DNA of 64,000 nucleotides from Geothrix fuzhouensis (GTDB taxonomy: Bacteria > Acidobacteriota > Holophagae > Holophagales > Holophagaceae). The first letter of the stretch is position 1. The number at the start of each line of letters is the position of its first letter. Position numbers and translations under genes: made by a program. This document shows, piece after piece, positions 28,282 to 37,138 of this stretch. The stretch spans positions 1,302,001 through 1,366,000 of the forward strand of contig NZ_JANHMQ010000001.1 of NCBI RefSeq assembly GCF_024609325.1. Direction: 5' to 3'. The notes under the pieces were generated by a model. The model searched no databases. It saw only the letters and a program-made list of their open reading frames with translations, and was not told the origin of the DNA.

Positions 28282-30297
28282 ATGAAACTCGATCGGCTCG
28301 GCGACTTCCAACGCACCCACCGCAACGGCGACCTGCGCCTCGACCACGCAGGCCAGACGGTGCGCCTGTTCGGCTGGTGCCGGCGCGTGCGCAACCTGGG
28401 TTCCCTGGTGTTCCTGGACCTCCGGGACCGCTGGGGCCTGGTGCAGCTGGTGGCCAACGAGGAGACCGCCGATCCCGAGCTTCTGGCCAAGCTCAAGGCC
28501 GTGCGCAGCGAGTTCGTTCTGGCCGCGGAAGGCGTGGTGGCCGAACGCGAGAGCAAGAATCCCAACATGGCCACGGGCGACATCGAGGTGCGCCTCACGG
28601 GCCTGCGGATCCTGAATACCGCCGCTCCCCTGCCCTTCCCCCTGGAGGATGAGGGCGTGGGCGAGGATCTGCGCCTCACTTACCGCTTCCTGGATCTGCG
28701 CCGCGAGCAGCTCCAGCGGAACATGGTGCTCCGCAGCGAGGTGGCGAACCTCACCCGGAACCACTTCCGCGAGCTGGAGTTCATCGAGGTCGAAACGCCC
28801 ATCCTCACCAAATCCACGCCCGAAGGTGCCCGGGACTACCTGGTGCCCAGCCGCGTCCATGCCGGCGAGTTCTTCGCGCTGCCCCAGAGCCCCCAGCTTT
28901 TCAAGCAGCTGCTCCAGGTCTCGGGCTTCGAGCGCTACGTCCAGATCTGCCGCTGCTTCCGGGATGAGGACCTGCGCGCCGACCGCCAGCCCGAGTTCAC
29001 CCAGATCGACATCGAGATGAGCTTCGTGCGCCAGGAAGACGTCCAGGGTGTCATCGAGCCGCTGATGGTGAAGCTGGCCAAGATGGTCGGCAAGGATGTC
29101 ACCGCGCCCTTCCCCCGCCTGTCCTACCGGGACGCCATGGCGTGGTACGGCTCGGACAAGCCGGACCTCCGCTGCGGCGTGAAGATCCAGGATGTCACCG
29201 ACCTCTTCGCCACCAGTGGCTTCAATCTCTTCCGTGCCGCCGCCGAAAGTCAGGGCCAACGCCGCGTGCGGGCCCTGTTCTTCCCCGGGGAGGCGGCCAG
29301 CTCCCTCAGCCGCAAGCAGCTGGACGAATTGCAGGAAGTGGCCAAACAGATGGGCGCCGGCGGTCTGCCCTACGCCAAGTGGGGCAAGGACGGCCTCACC
29401 AGCAGCTTCAAGAAGTTCCTCATGCCCGAGGATGAAACGGCGCTCAAGGCCCAGCTCGGCGTTGGCGGTGAAGGTTTGGCGGTCTTCGCTGTAGGAACGG
29501 ATGCTCAGACCTCTCGGGTCCTCGGTGACCTCCGCCTGAAAATCTCCACGGACCTCGCGGCCAAGGAGAAAGACCCCGCCCTCGCCAAGCATCTCCTGGA
29601 CAAAAACGCTTACGTGTTTTTGTGGGTGGTGGACTTCCCCCTGCTGGAGTGGAGCGGCGACGACGACGGGGAGGGCGGACGCTACGTGGCCTGCCACCAT
29701 CCCTTCACCAGCCCGCACCCCGACGACCTGGGCCTGCTGGAGACGGATCCCGGTCGGTGCCGCGCCGTGGCCTACGACCTGGTGCTCAACGGCTTCGAGG
29801 TCGGTGGTGGCAGCATCCGCATCCACGACGCGGAGACCCAGAGCCGCATGTTCCGCGCCATCGGCATCGGCGAGGAGGAGGCCCGCGCCAAGTTCGGCTT
29901 CCTGCTGGACGCCCTCAGCTACGGCGCCCCGCCCCACGGCGGCCTGGCCCTGGGCCTGGATAGGCTCGTCATGCTGCTGGCGGGCGTGGACAACATCCGT
30001 GAGGTCATCGCCTTCCCCAAGACCGCCCAGGCCCGCTGCCTCATGACGGACGCGCCGAGCCCCGTGGACGAGCGCCAGCTCCGCGAGCTGCACCTTCTGC
30101 AGGATGCCAGGCAGACCTACCGCGTGGGCGCCGTGTTCTTCGAATCCGCCGAGGGCGGGAGCCCGGAACTGCGGGGCCAGGCCCTCCAGCAGATTGGCCA
30201 GCTGACACCTCGGCAGGCCCAGGGCCTCGTCACCCTCGACCCCAACGGCCAGATCCTTGATGCCCAGACGCTGAGCGGACCGACCTTCGAGTTCTGA
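28282..30297 (+). CDS. aspS: Aspartate--tRNA ligase with C-terminal extension
   Basis: This 671-residue class II synthetase has an N-terminal OB fold (residues 1-110), motif 2 (FRDEDLRADRQPEFTQID), a bacterial GAD insertion domain in the middle, and motif 3 (GLALGLDRLVMLL). Family members normally stop soon after the PSPVDERQLRELHL segment near residue 603. This one continues about 65 residues to SGPTFEF. I chose the ATG at 28282, which has TAAGG upstream, over 28264. A separate asnS at 58.5 kb means it need not make Asp-tRNA-Asn. Confidence 0.95.
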   Translation: MKLDRLGDFQRTHRNGDLRLDHAGQTVRLFGWCRRVRNLGSLVFLDLRDRWGLVQLVANEETADPELLAKLKAVRSEFVLAAEGVVAERESKNPNMATGDIEVRLTGLRILNTAAPLPFPLEDEGVGEDLRLTYRFLDLRREQLQRNMVLRSEVANLTRNHFRELEFIEVETPILTKSTPEGARDYLVPSRVHAGEFFALPQSPQLFKQLLQVSGFERYVQICRCFRDEDLRADRQPEFTQIDIEMSFVRQEDVQGVIEPLMVKLAKMVGKDVTAPFPRLSYRDAMAWYGSDKPDLRCGVKIQDVTDLFATSGFNLFRAAAESQGQRRVRALFFPGEAASSLSRKQLDELQEVAKQMGAGGLPYAKWGKDGLTSSFKKFLMPEDETALKAQLGVGGEGLAVFAVGTDAQTSRVLGDLRLKISTDLAAKEKDPALAKHLLDKNAYVFLWVVDFPLLEWSGDDDGEGGRYVACHHPFTSPHPDDLGLLETDPGRCRAVAYDLVLNGFEVGGGSIRIHDAETQSRMFRAIGIGEEEARAKFGFLLDALSYGAPPHGGLALGLDRLVMLLAGVDNIREVIAFPKTAQARCLMTDAPSPVDERQLRELHLLQDARQTYRVGAVFFESAEGGSPELRGQALQQIGQLTPRQAQGLVTLDPNGQILDAQTLSGPTFEF

Positions 30298-30418
30298 GAC
30301 CTCCGTGGAACCTTCCAGCGGGAGAGCCCACCATTCATGGGATCCTCCCCTTCGGCGAGAGAACCAGTCCACCCTTCAACCATGCCTTGGCCCTCGGGGG
30401 CTTTTTCTGGGAGGTTCA

Positions 30419-31810
30419 ATGATCCAGGGGTTCCCCAACCTTGGCGAGGGCTTTGTGGCCATGCGCGCGCTGCTTGCTTCAGCCGGGCGATCCATTCACA
30501 GCCTGCGAGGTTCCAGACTCCTCCTGCTTCCCATCCTGCTCCTTGCCCTCGGAGTCGGGTGTTCCAGCCACCATACCGATGCGTCTGCCCCCGGCACGCC
30601 ACCGACCATCACCGTACAGCCCTCGAGTGCCACCACGGTTTCCGGTCGCCCGGTCAGCCTTTCGGTCACCGCCACCGGGGCCGCCACCCTCGCCTACCAG
30701 TGGGCGAAGGATGGTCAGAACCTTCTGGGGGCCATCGGCTCCACCTTCACCCTCTACCAGCCCAAGGTCGAGGACGCTGGGAACTACACGGTGACCGTGA
30801 CCAATCCCAACGGCACAGCCACGAGTGGGGTGGCCACCTTGACTGTGCTTGCTGCGGTGGAGTTCACCTCGCCCGTGGGCCTGGTGTATGACGCTTCGGG
30901 CAATCTCTTCGTGGCCGACATGGACGATCACACCATCTGGAAAGTGGACGCCACGAACCAGAAGACCCTGGTGGCCGGGAGTTCGGGATTGCCTGGGGCC
31001 ACGGACGGGCAGGGCAGCAACGCCCGGTTCAACGCTCCAGGTGGCCTGGCCCTTGACTCCACCGGAAACCTGATCGTGGCGGATACGGGAAACCACACCA
31101 TCCGGCGCATCGCCCCAGATGGCACCGTGACCACCCTGGCCGGCGCTCCCGGCGTCCCGGGGGCGGTGGACGGCCCTGGAAGCCAGGCCCGCTTCAATGC
31201 CCCCTGTGGAGTGGCGGTGGATGGGACCGGCGGGACTTACATCGCCGACTCCCAGAACCACACCATCCGGTACCTGGCCGCGGATGGGACCGTGTCCACC
31301 TACGCGGGCCTGGCAGGAACTCCAGGCCTGGTCGATGGGACCGGCACCAGCGCCCAGTTCAACCAGCCAAACGGGATCGCTCTGGCCCCGAACGGCACCT
31401 TGTATGTCGCGGACTACGGAAATTCCTGCATCCGGGCGATCGCCCAGGGCGCCATCGTGACCCGACTGGCTGGCCAGGCCAACACCCACGGCTTCGCCGA
31501 TGGCAGCGCGCTGTCGGCGCTGTTCAACCTGCCCGTGGGCATCACCCTGGATGCCGCCGGCGTGCTGTGGATCGCCGACACCCACAACCACGCGATCCGA
31601 CGTCTCGGGACGGATGGCACCGTCAGCACCCCGGCAGGATCGGGCGGGAATTCCGGAAACGCGGATGGCACCGGCACGGCCGCCCTCTTCCGCCTGCCCT
31701 GCGGCGTCGTCTCGACACCCTCGGGCGACCTGGTGGTGGCGGACACGGGTAACCACTTGCTGAGGACTGTGACCCCCGCCGGCGTGGCCTCGACCTTCAC
31801 CACGCCCTGA
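30419..31810 (+). CDS. Lipoprotein with Ig-like domain and NHL repeats
   Basis: The 463-residue product has a lipoprotein signal ending LGVGC (Cys48 from this start). An Ig-like domain follows (about residues 60-140, PTITVQPSSATTVSGRPVSL to GVATLTV), then about six NHL-type beta-propeller blades with recurring LYVADYGN/IADTHNHAIRRL and DGTVSTPAGSGG motifs. It is probably a surface-exposed binding scaffold. The ATG at 30419 has GGGAGG 4 bases upstream. An ATG at 30461 would give a more usual signal-peptide length and cannot be excluded. Confidence 0.85.
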   Translation: MIQGFPNLGEGFVAMRALLASAGRSIHSLRGSRLLLLPILLLALGVGCSSHHTDASAPGTPPTITVQPSSATTVSGRPVSLSVTATGAATLAYQWAKDGQNLLGAIGSTFTLYQPKVEDAGNYTVTVTNPNGTATSGVATLTVLAAVEFTSPVGLVYDASGNLFVADMDDHTIWKVDATNQKTLVAGSSGLPGATDGQGSNARFNAPGGLALDSTGNLIVADTGNHTIRRIAPDGTVTTLAGAPGVPGAVDGPGSQARFNAPCGVAVDGTGGTYIADSQNHTIRYLAADGTVSTYAGLAGTPGLVDGTGTSAQFNQPNGIALAPNGTLYVADYGNSCIRAIAQGAIVTRLAGQANTHGFADGSALSALFNLPVGITLDAAGVLWIADTHNHAIRRLGTDGTVSTPAGSGGNSGNADGTGTAALFRLPCGVVSTPSGDLVVADTGNHLLRTVTPAGVASTFTTP

Positions 31811-31963
31811 GCTCTTCCTACCCCAACCCCTGAAGGAAGGGAGGATGGCGCCTCCGCAGGTCATTTGATGCCCTGCGGGTGGTGCTGGTTTCAGTGGAAG
31901 GTGGTTTCCAAAGATCCACCCTCGCCCCCTGGCCCGAACCGCCCCAGGGATTACCCTGGCGAC

Positions 31964-32800
31964 ATGGACACGACGATGGATGTCCGGACGGCTGCGGTGG
32001 CCGGGACTTTCTATCCGCGAGAGAGCGGTGAGTTGGGCCGCACCATCCAGGCAATGTTCGCCGATACGGCCGGGGCGAACCCCTGGCTCGGCCTGCCAAA
32101 AGCCCTCATCGTCCCCCATGCCGGCTACATCTATTCGGGACCCATCGCCGCCAGCGCCTATGCACCCCTGAGCCGGCTGCGGGGCATCATCCAGCGGGTG
32201 GTGCTGCTCGGTCCCACCCACCATGTGCCCGTCTATGGCCTCGCCCTCCCCGGGGCTTCGGCCTTTGACACGCCCCTCGGCCGGATCCCCGTGGATGGCG
32301 CCGCTACTGAGTCCCTCCGCCCTCTATCCATGGTGACGACGAGCCCGGCAGCCCATGCGCGGGAACATTCGATCGAAGTGCAACTGCCCTTCCTCCAACA
32401 GGCCCTTGGGGCGTTCCAGCTGATACCGCTGGCCGTGGGCCAAGCGGCCGCGCAGTCCGTGGCGGAGGTGATCGAGGTTCTCTGGGGCGGGCTGGAAACC
32501 CTGATCGTCGTGAGTTCGGACCTGTCCCACTACCATTCCTACGACCGAGCGCAGGAGCTGGATCGTCGGACCTGCGCCAGCATTGCGGACCTGGAGCTGC
32601 TGGCCAGCCACGACCAGGCCTGTGGCGCCACGGCCGTGAACGGGCTGCTGCTGGCCGCCCGCCACCACCGGCTGACCCCCCACCTGCTGGACTTGCGCAA
32701 CTCCGGGGACACCGCTGGGGACCGCGATCATGTGGTTGGCTATGCGGCCTTCGCATTCACCCAGGAGGCTGCCCATGACCCATCCGCACGCAACCATTGA
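31964..32800 (+). CDS. amrB: AmmeMemoRadiSam system protein B (Memo family)
   Basis: This 278-residue member of the Memo/LigB-like family has the conserved metal-site motifs PHAGYIYSG, GPTHHVP, EHSIEVQLPFLQ and SSDLSHYHSY. The fold resembles non-haem iron dioxygenases. Human Memo1 binds metal, but the bacterial reaction is not established. It is the first of three overlapping genes: the next start codon lies 26 bases inside it. Two nearby ATG codons (31964, 31976) could serve as start; neither has a strong ribosome-binding site. Confidence 0.9.
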   Translation: MDTTMDVRTAAVAGTFYPRESGELGRTIQAMFADTAGANPWLGLPKALIVPHAGYIYSGPIAASAYAPLSRLRGIIQRVVLLGPTHHVPVYGLALPGASAFDTPLGRIPVDGAATESLRPLSMVTTSPAAHAREHSIEVQLPFLQQALGAFQLIPLAVGQAAAQSVAEVIEVLWGGLETLIVVSSDLSHYHSYDRAQELDRRTCASIADLELLASHDQACGATAVNGLLLAARHHRLTPHLLDLRNSGDTAGDRDHVVGYAAFAFTQEAAHDPSARNH

Positions 32801-33356
32801 CCGGGGCCCGACCCTGTTGCTGATCGCCCGCGGCGCCATCGCCGAAAAGCTCGGCTTGGCGGGAGCGACTGTCCCGCTGGCAAGCTGGCTCGAAGAACCC
32901 GGGGCTTCTTTCGTCACCCTCAATCGTCATGGTTCCCTGCGGGGGTGCATGGGAACCCTTGCCCCCGTGGAATCCCTGGGGGAGGACGTGGCTGCCAACG
33001 CCCGGGCTGCCGCCTTCCACGATCCCCGCTTCCCACCCCTCGCGCTCAGCGAATGGCCCGATACCGACATCGAGGTCTCCTTGCTCTCGCCCCTCGAACC
33101 GATCCGGTACGAGAACAAGAACCACCTGCTGACGTTGCTCCGGCCCCACGTGGATGGCCTGGTCCTGGAGTGGGAAGGGCACAAGGGGGCGTTCCTCCCA
33201 CAGGTCTGGGATCAAATGCCCAACCCGGCCGAATTCCTCGCCCATCTCAGGCAGAAGGCGGGCCTCTCGCAGGATTTCTGGGACGACCGGATCCGGATCA
33301 CCCGATTCACCGTGGACCGGTTCCATGAAGAGGCAGGGGTCGGAAGCCGCAAATGA
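32775..33356 (+). CDS. amrA: AmmeMemoRadiSam system protein A (AMMECR1 family)
   Basis: The 193-residue protein has the AMMECR1 signature SLRGCMGTL near residue 57 and the downstream motif VLEWEGHKGAFLPQVW. The biochemical role of the family is unknown. CAGGAGG precedes the ATG at 32775 inside amrB. The ATGA overlap with amrS shows translational coupling, so the three proteins are probably produced together. Confidence 0.92.
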   Translation: MTHPHATIDRGPTLLLIARGAIAEKLGLAGATVPLASWLEEPGASFVTLNRHGSLRGCMGTLAPVESLGEDVAANARAAAFHDPRFPPLALSEWPDTDIEVSLLSPLEPIRYENKNHLLTLLRPHVDGLVLEWEGHKGAFLPQVWDQMPNPAEFLAHLRQKAGLSQDFWDDRIRITRFTVDRFHEEAGVGSRK

Positions 33357-34414
33357 AGGTGATCACCGCTCCCCATCCGGCCCGCTGGTGGCACCGCCTT
33401 GAAGACGGGCGCCTCCAGTGCGACCTCTGCCCCCGGGACTGCAAGTTGGGCGAAGGTCAGCGCGGCGTCTGTTTTGTCCGGCAGAACGTCGCGGGTGGGA
33501 TGATCCTGACCACCTACGGCCGCTCCTCCGGGTTCTGTGTCGATCCCATCGAGAAGAAGCCTCTGAATCATTTCCTGCCGGGCTCAAGGGTGCTGTCCTT
33601 CGGCACCACGGGCTGCAATCTCATGTGCAAGTTCTGCCAGAACTGGGATATCAGCAAGGCGAAGGACATGGACCGGCTGTTGGACCAGGCCTCTCCCAAG
33701 GACATCGCCAAGGCCGCCGAAGCCTCTGGGTGCCAAAGCGTCGCGTTCACCTACAACGACCCGGTGATCTTCGCGGAATACGCCATGGATACAGCCGACG
33801 CCTGCCATGAGCGCGGCATCCGGACTGTCGCCGTCACCGCCGGGTACATGCACGCGGAGCCCCGGCGCGCCTTCTACGCGAAGATGGACGCCGCCAACGT
33901 GGACCTCAAGGCCTTCACGGACACCTTCTATGCCAGGCTCTCCGCGGCCCATCTCCAGCCCGTCCTCGACACCCTCCGCTACCTCCGGCATGAAACGGAT
34001 ACCTGGCTCGAGATCACGACCCTCCTCATCCCCGGCCAGAACGATTCCAGCGACGAAATTGCAGCGCTGTCGGATTGGATCGCGCGAGAGCTTGGCCCGG
34101 ACGTCCCCCTGCACTTCAGCGCCTTCCACCCGGACTACAAGATGACCGACCTGCCGCGGACGCCCGCCGCCACCCTCACCCGGGCGCGGGGGATCGCCCG
34201 TGCCGCGGGGCTTCACTACGTCTACACCGGCAACGTACACGACCTCGACGGTGGAACGACCCGCTGCCCCACCTGCCAGACCCCGCTCATCGTCCGTGAC
34301 TGGTTCCGGATCGAGGTCAATCGACTCACCACCGATGGCCGCTGCCCCACCTGTGGCGCGGTGATTCCCGGACACTTCGTGCAAGCCGCCCAGGCTCCAC
34401 GCGTGCCGGCCTGA
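33353..34414 (+). CDS. amrS: AmmeMemoRadiSam system radical SAM enzyme
   Basis: This 353-residue radical SAM protein has the CxxxCxxC cluster ligands at Cys88, Cys92 and Cys95 (CNLMCKFC). Before it is a cysteine cluster (CDLCPRDC, residues 24-31) related to pyruvate formate-lyase-activating enzymes. At the end are two CxxC pairs (CPTCQTP, CPTCGAV) that look like a zinc ribbon. It would generate a 5'-deoxyadenosyl radical; the substrate is unknown, but AmrA or AmrB are obvious candidates. It is the last gene of the cluster. Confidence 0.93.
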   Translation: MKVITAPHPARWWHRLEDGRLQCDLCPRDCKLGEGQRGVCFVRQNVAGGMILTTYGRSSGFCVDPIEKKPLNHFLPGSRVLSFGTTGCNLMCKFCQNWDISKAKDMDRLLDQASPKDIAKAAEASGCQSVAFTYNDPVIFAEYAMDTADACHERGIRTVAVTAGYMHAEPRRAFYAKMDAANVDLKAFTDTFYARLSAAHLQPVLDTLRYLRHETDTWLEITTLLIPGQNDSSDEIAALSDWIARELGPDVPLHFSAFHPDYKMTDLPRTPAATLTRARGIARAAGLHYVYTGNVHDLDGGTTRCPTCQTPLIVRDWFRIEVNRLTTDGRCPTCGAVIPGHFVQAAQAPRVPA

Positions 34415-34487
34415 GGGAGATGCAGACTCCGGAATGACGGACCAGGAGGACGATCAGATCCTGCCGTCCCTGCTCCGAGCGCCTCGT

Positions 34488-35339
34488 TCAGGCCGTGGCC
34501 GCCTGCTTGGCAAACCAGTGGTACAGGGCGAGTACGCGGTAGTAGAAGCTCGTGCGTACCTGTTCTTCCATGCCGAGCACTTTCGTGGCGCCGATGCCGA
34601 CGTTGCCGTAGAAATAGAGGTATTTCCCATCGGCCGAAGCCTGGATCACCATGGTGAGCTTGAGGGCGCCTGGTCCCAGTACGGGCAGGATCCCCCACCA
34701 GACCCGCTCGACATTGCTCATGGTGAGCTCAATGGCTCCGCCTTCGTGGCCCTTTACCGTCACGGTGTACAGGTTCTTGCCGAAGGTGGAATCGTCCTGT
34801 TCCAGGAAGAGGTCATGGGTGGATTCGATGGCTGAATACTGAGGATCGCTCAGGGGGTGGCGGTCGCCCGGGGCCTGGACCACATGAGAAGTCGTGAACA
34901 GCGTCCGGACCTTGCCGTGGGTGGATGAAAAATACTGGATGCCTGCCATCGTGCGGAACTGATGGAGCCGGTTGTAGAGGACGAGGGTGCGGCCTTCCCG
35001 GGCCAAGAGGCTCGCGGGCATGGCTGCCACCACCAGCGTCTGGATGCCGATGTTGGGATGGCCGCTGCTCAAGGTGCGCGTGATGTCGGCGCCCGCAGCA
35101 GGATCGGGGCACAAATCAACCAGGGGCTGCCCTTTGGAAAAGGACGTGTAATGGCCAGAGGCCATGAGCTTCTGCTTGGCGATTGGATCGAGCACCACCG
35201 GGATCGCGTCGACAGCGGCCGCCGGAAGGGGGCTTGCGGCAATCCCGGCCGTGTCATCGGCATATAGGTAGCTCGCCGGAACGAGGAGCAGGAAGGCTGT
35301 GGCAAGGGGGAGGGTCCAAGATTGGCGGCATCGGCTCAT
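34488..35339 (-). CDS. Exported protein of unknown function
   Basis: The 283-residue product has a signal peptide (MSRCRQSWTLPLATAFLLLVP, cleavage probably near residue 27). The globular beta-rich domain (SGHYTSFSKGQPLVDLCPD, FRTMAGIQYFSS, VTVKGHEGGAIELTMSNVERV) has few cysteines and no catalytic motif I recognise. It is convergent with amrS, with 73 bases between the stops. It may be outer-membrane or periplasmic; nothing nearby indicates a role. Confidence 0.7.
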   Translation of the reverse strand: MSRCRQSWTLPLATAFLLLVPASYLYADDTAGIAASPLPAAAVDAIPVVLDPIAKQKLMASGHYTSFSKGQPLVDLCPDPAAGADITRTLSSGHPNIGIQTLVVAAMPASLLAREGRTLVLYNRLHQFRTMAGIQYFSSTHGKVRTLFTTSHVVQAPGDRHPLSDPQYSAIESTHDLFLEQDDSTFGKNLYTVTVKGHEGGAIELTMSNVERVWWGILPVLGPGALKLTMVIQASADGKYLYFYGNVGIGATKVLGMEEQVRTSFYYRVLALYHWFAKQAATA

Positions 35340-35839
35340 GGGGGATCCTAGGGTTGAACTTCAAGTGGTTGGGGGCTCTTCAAGGTTCGCGGTGGTCGAC
35401 GCCGTTTCACCTGAGTCCAGTGATGGGGGGTCACTCAAACGACCCAGAGATGTACAGGTTTTCTTTGGACACGCACCAACCACCTGTTGGTTCGAGCAAG
35501 CGCCATACCCATGCGTTAAAGCATTTCTTTTATCAACTTAAATACTTTCGCTTAATGGCTCGCAACCCGCAGTCAGATCAGAATGGAGTGGCCCCTCCTT
35601 CAAATGGATGGCCTGCTGCGGGAGAGACACCCCTGCATCTGCGGCCCGGGACGCTCCGGGCCACCTCCATCCAGGCGAGCGACAACGTGCTCGCGGCAGG
35701 GTTCCTCCACGTTCATTCCGGCAAACGACCGGGCGTGGCCCCCGGGCAGACGTACCTTGAGGGGATGATCATCGAGCTGCTGCTTCCCGTCCTGCTGGCC
35801 GTCCCACCAGCAGGCCCGGCGGCGCGGAAGGAGGCCCGC
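35340..35839. other. 500-base intergenic region with an AT-rich patch
   Basis: This divergent spacer includes a markedly AT-rich stretch at about 35510-35560 that probably holds promoters. It also has a short palindrome AACCA-CCTG-TTGGTT near 35480 and a GGCCCGG/CCGGGCC hairpin near 35642-35661. I see no supported gene. An ATG at 35765 is an alternative, less likely, start for the YbhB-like gene. Confidence 0.45.
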
Positions 35840-36295
35840 ATGGAACTCCGGATACCGGCCTTTCCCGATGGCGGCACCATTCCCCGCCCCCACACCGCCG
35901 ATGGTGCCGACCGGTCCCCGGCCCTCCAGTGGGGCGAGCCGCCCACAGGCACCGCCGCCTTCGCGCTGATCGTGGACGATCCCGACGCGCCCGTCGGCAC
36001 CTGGGTCCACTGGGTTCTCTATGATCTGCCGGGTACGGCGAGGTCCTTGGCGGAGGACCAGCCCCGCACGGCGGATCTCCCAGGCGGCGCCCACCAGGGC
36101 AAGAACAGCTGGGGCCGGCTGGGCTGGAACGGGCCGTCGCCACCGCCGGGGAAGCCCCATCGCTACTTTTTCTACCTCATCGCCCTCTCGGCACCCTCGG
36201 GCCTCCCGGCCGGTGCAACCCGAGGCCAAGTCGACGCAGCCGTGAAAGGTAAGGTCCTGGGCGAGGCCACTTGGATGGGCACCTACGGGAGGTGA
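35840..36295 (+). CDS. YbhB/YbcL family PEBP-like protein
   Basis: The 151-residue protein belongs to the phosphatidylethanolamine-binding protein family. It has ALIVDDPDAPVGTWVHWVLYDLP, then the GKNSWGRLGWNGPSPPPGKPHRYFF segment that forms the ligand pocket. The ATG at 35840 is preceded by AAGGAGG and gives the usual cytosolic length. Starting at 35765 would add a short hydrophobic leader. Bacterial members have no firmly known substrate. Confidence 0.88.
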   Translation: MELRIPAFPDGGTIPRPHTADGADRSPALQWGEPPTGTAAFALIVDDPDAPVGTWVHWVLYDLPGTARSLAEDQPRTADLPGGAHQGKNSWGRLGWNGPSPPPGKPHRYFFYLIALSAPSGLPAGATRGQVDAAVKGKVLGEATWMGTYGR

Positions 36296-36349
36296 GCGCC
36301 TAGGCCCTTGTATCAGCGGGCGTTCAATAAGAAGGGAAAGAACATTTTC

Positions 36350-36440
36350 CACCACCAAGGCACCAAGACCACCAAGACCACCAAGAACGGAAAAAGCACA
36401 TGGCCCTGGCTTTCCTTGGTGCTTTGGTGTCTTGGTGGTG
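36350..36440. repeat. Inverted repeat built of CCACCAAGA-type 9-mers
   Basis: The left arm has repeated CACCAAGAC units (period 8-9) and the right arm is their complement (CCTTGGTG, TTTGGTGTCTTGGTGGTG), separated by about 35 bases. It lies between the ends of two convergent genes and can fold into a long imperfect hairpin. Confidence 0.75.
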
Positions 36441-36468
36441 TTCTCTGCCTTTTGAAGGCGAGGTTGTA

Positions 36469-37002
36469 TCAGGGTTTGCCGGACTTCAACCGGATCGTCT
36501 GGCCATCCACCACGAAGACCCCATACCCGTGGTGGTGGAGGGTCTTCGGCTTCTTCTGCGCGGGATCGATCTAGGCCTGGACCACCTCCAGCACGAAGAG
36601 GTTGTACCGGTTCACGAAGCGCGTATCCACGACCCGGCACTCCAGGTTCGCGAAGCACTCGGCCACCCGCGGCGCGGCCACTTTCTTCGCCGGCAGGGGC
36701 GTGAGGCCAAAGACCGCAAACTTGTCGACATCCCGGCCCGAGGCGTTGCCCACCTTCACCACCTGCTTCGCCAGCCCGGCCGCGGGGATCGCGATCACGC
36801 ACTCCCGCGTTTTCCGCAGGGCCTCGAAGCTGTGGTTGGCGCCGCTCACCAGGCAGCCCACCAGGGGCGGATTGAACTCCATCATCATGTGCCAGGACAT
36901 GGCCATGACGTTGGCGCGCCCCCGGTGGGCCGTGGTGAGCAGCACCACGGGGCCAGGCTCCAGCAGGGTGTACACCTCCGACAGTGGAAGGGCCCTCCTC
37001 AT
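36469..37002 (-). pseudogene. Flavin reductase-like gene interrupted by in-frame TAG
   Basis: The first 143 codons (36571-37002; ATG with AAGGAGG upstream) encode a flavin reductase/FMN-binding split-barrel protein (VVLLTTAHRGRANVMAMSW, LVGCLVSGANHSFEALR, VNRYNLFVLEVVQA). At 36571-36573 the frame meets TAG. It then continues in the same frame for 33 more codons, IDPAQKKPKTLHHHGYGVFV and beyond, to TGA at 36469-36471. These residues match the expected end of the family, and a Trp codon (TGG) is usual at the TAG position. The gene therefore looks disabled by one base change, unless the amber codon is read through or the shortened protein still works. Confidence 0.8.
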
Positions 37003-37098
37003 GGCGCGCCTCCTTCCCTCCGCCACCCTTTCCAGGGTTGGCCCGATCCAAGCCTACGCCGGGCCGGAAGAGCTGGGTCTGCTCCCGATGGAGAAAAA

Positions 37099-37116
37099 TG
37101 CAACCAAGGGGTTGCA
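37099..37116. promoter_or_regulatory. Upstream operator copy for the SRPBCC-ArsR operon
   Basis: TGCAACC-AAGG-GGTTGCA is a perfect 7-bp inverted repeat with a 4-base spacer. It overlaps a weak -35-like TTGCAT, which stands 16 bases before TAACAT. ArsR-type dimers bind such palindromes, and the regulator gene is in the same operon. Confidence 0.6.
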
Positions 37117-37138
37117 TCAATTCCCGATTCGCCTAACA

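Noticed and set aside
27739-30372. An 877-codon open frame opposite aspS and the preceding gene
   Set aside because: It is antisense to a certain gene (aspS), crosses the intergenic gap and has no recognisable domain or ribosome-binding site.
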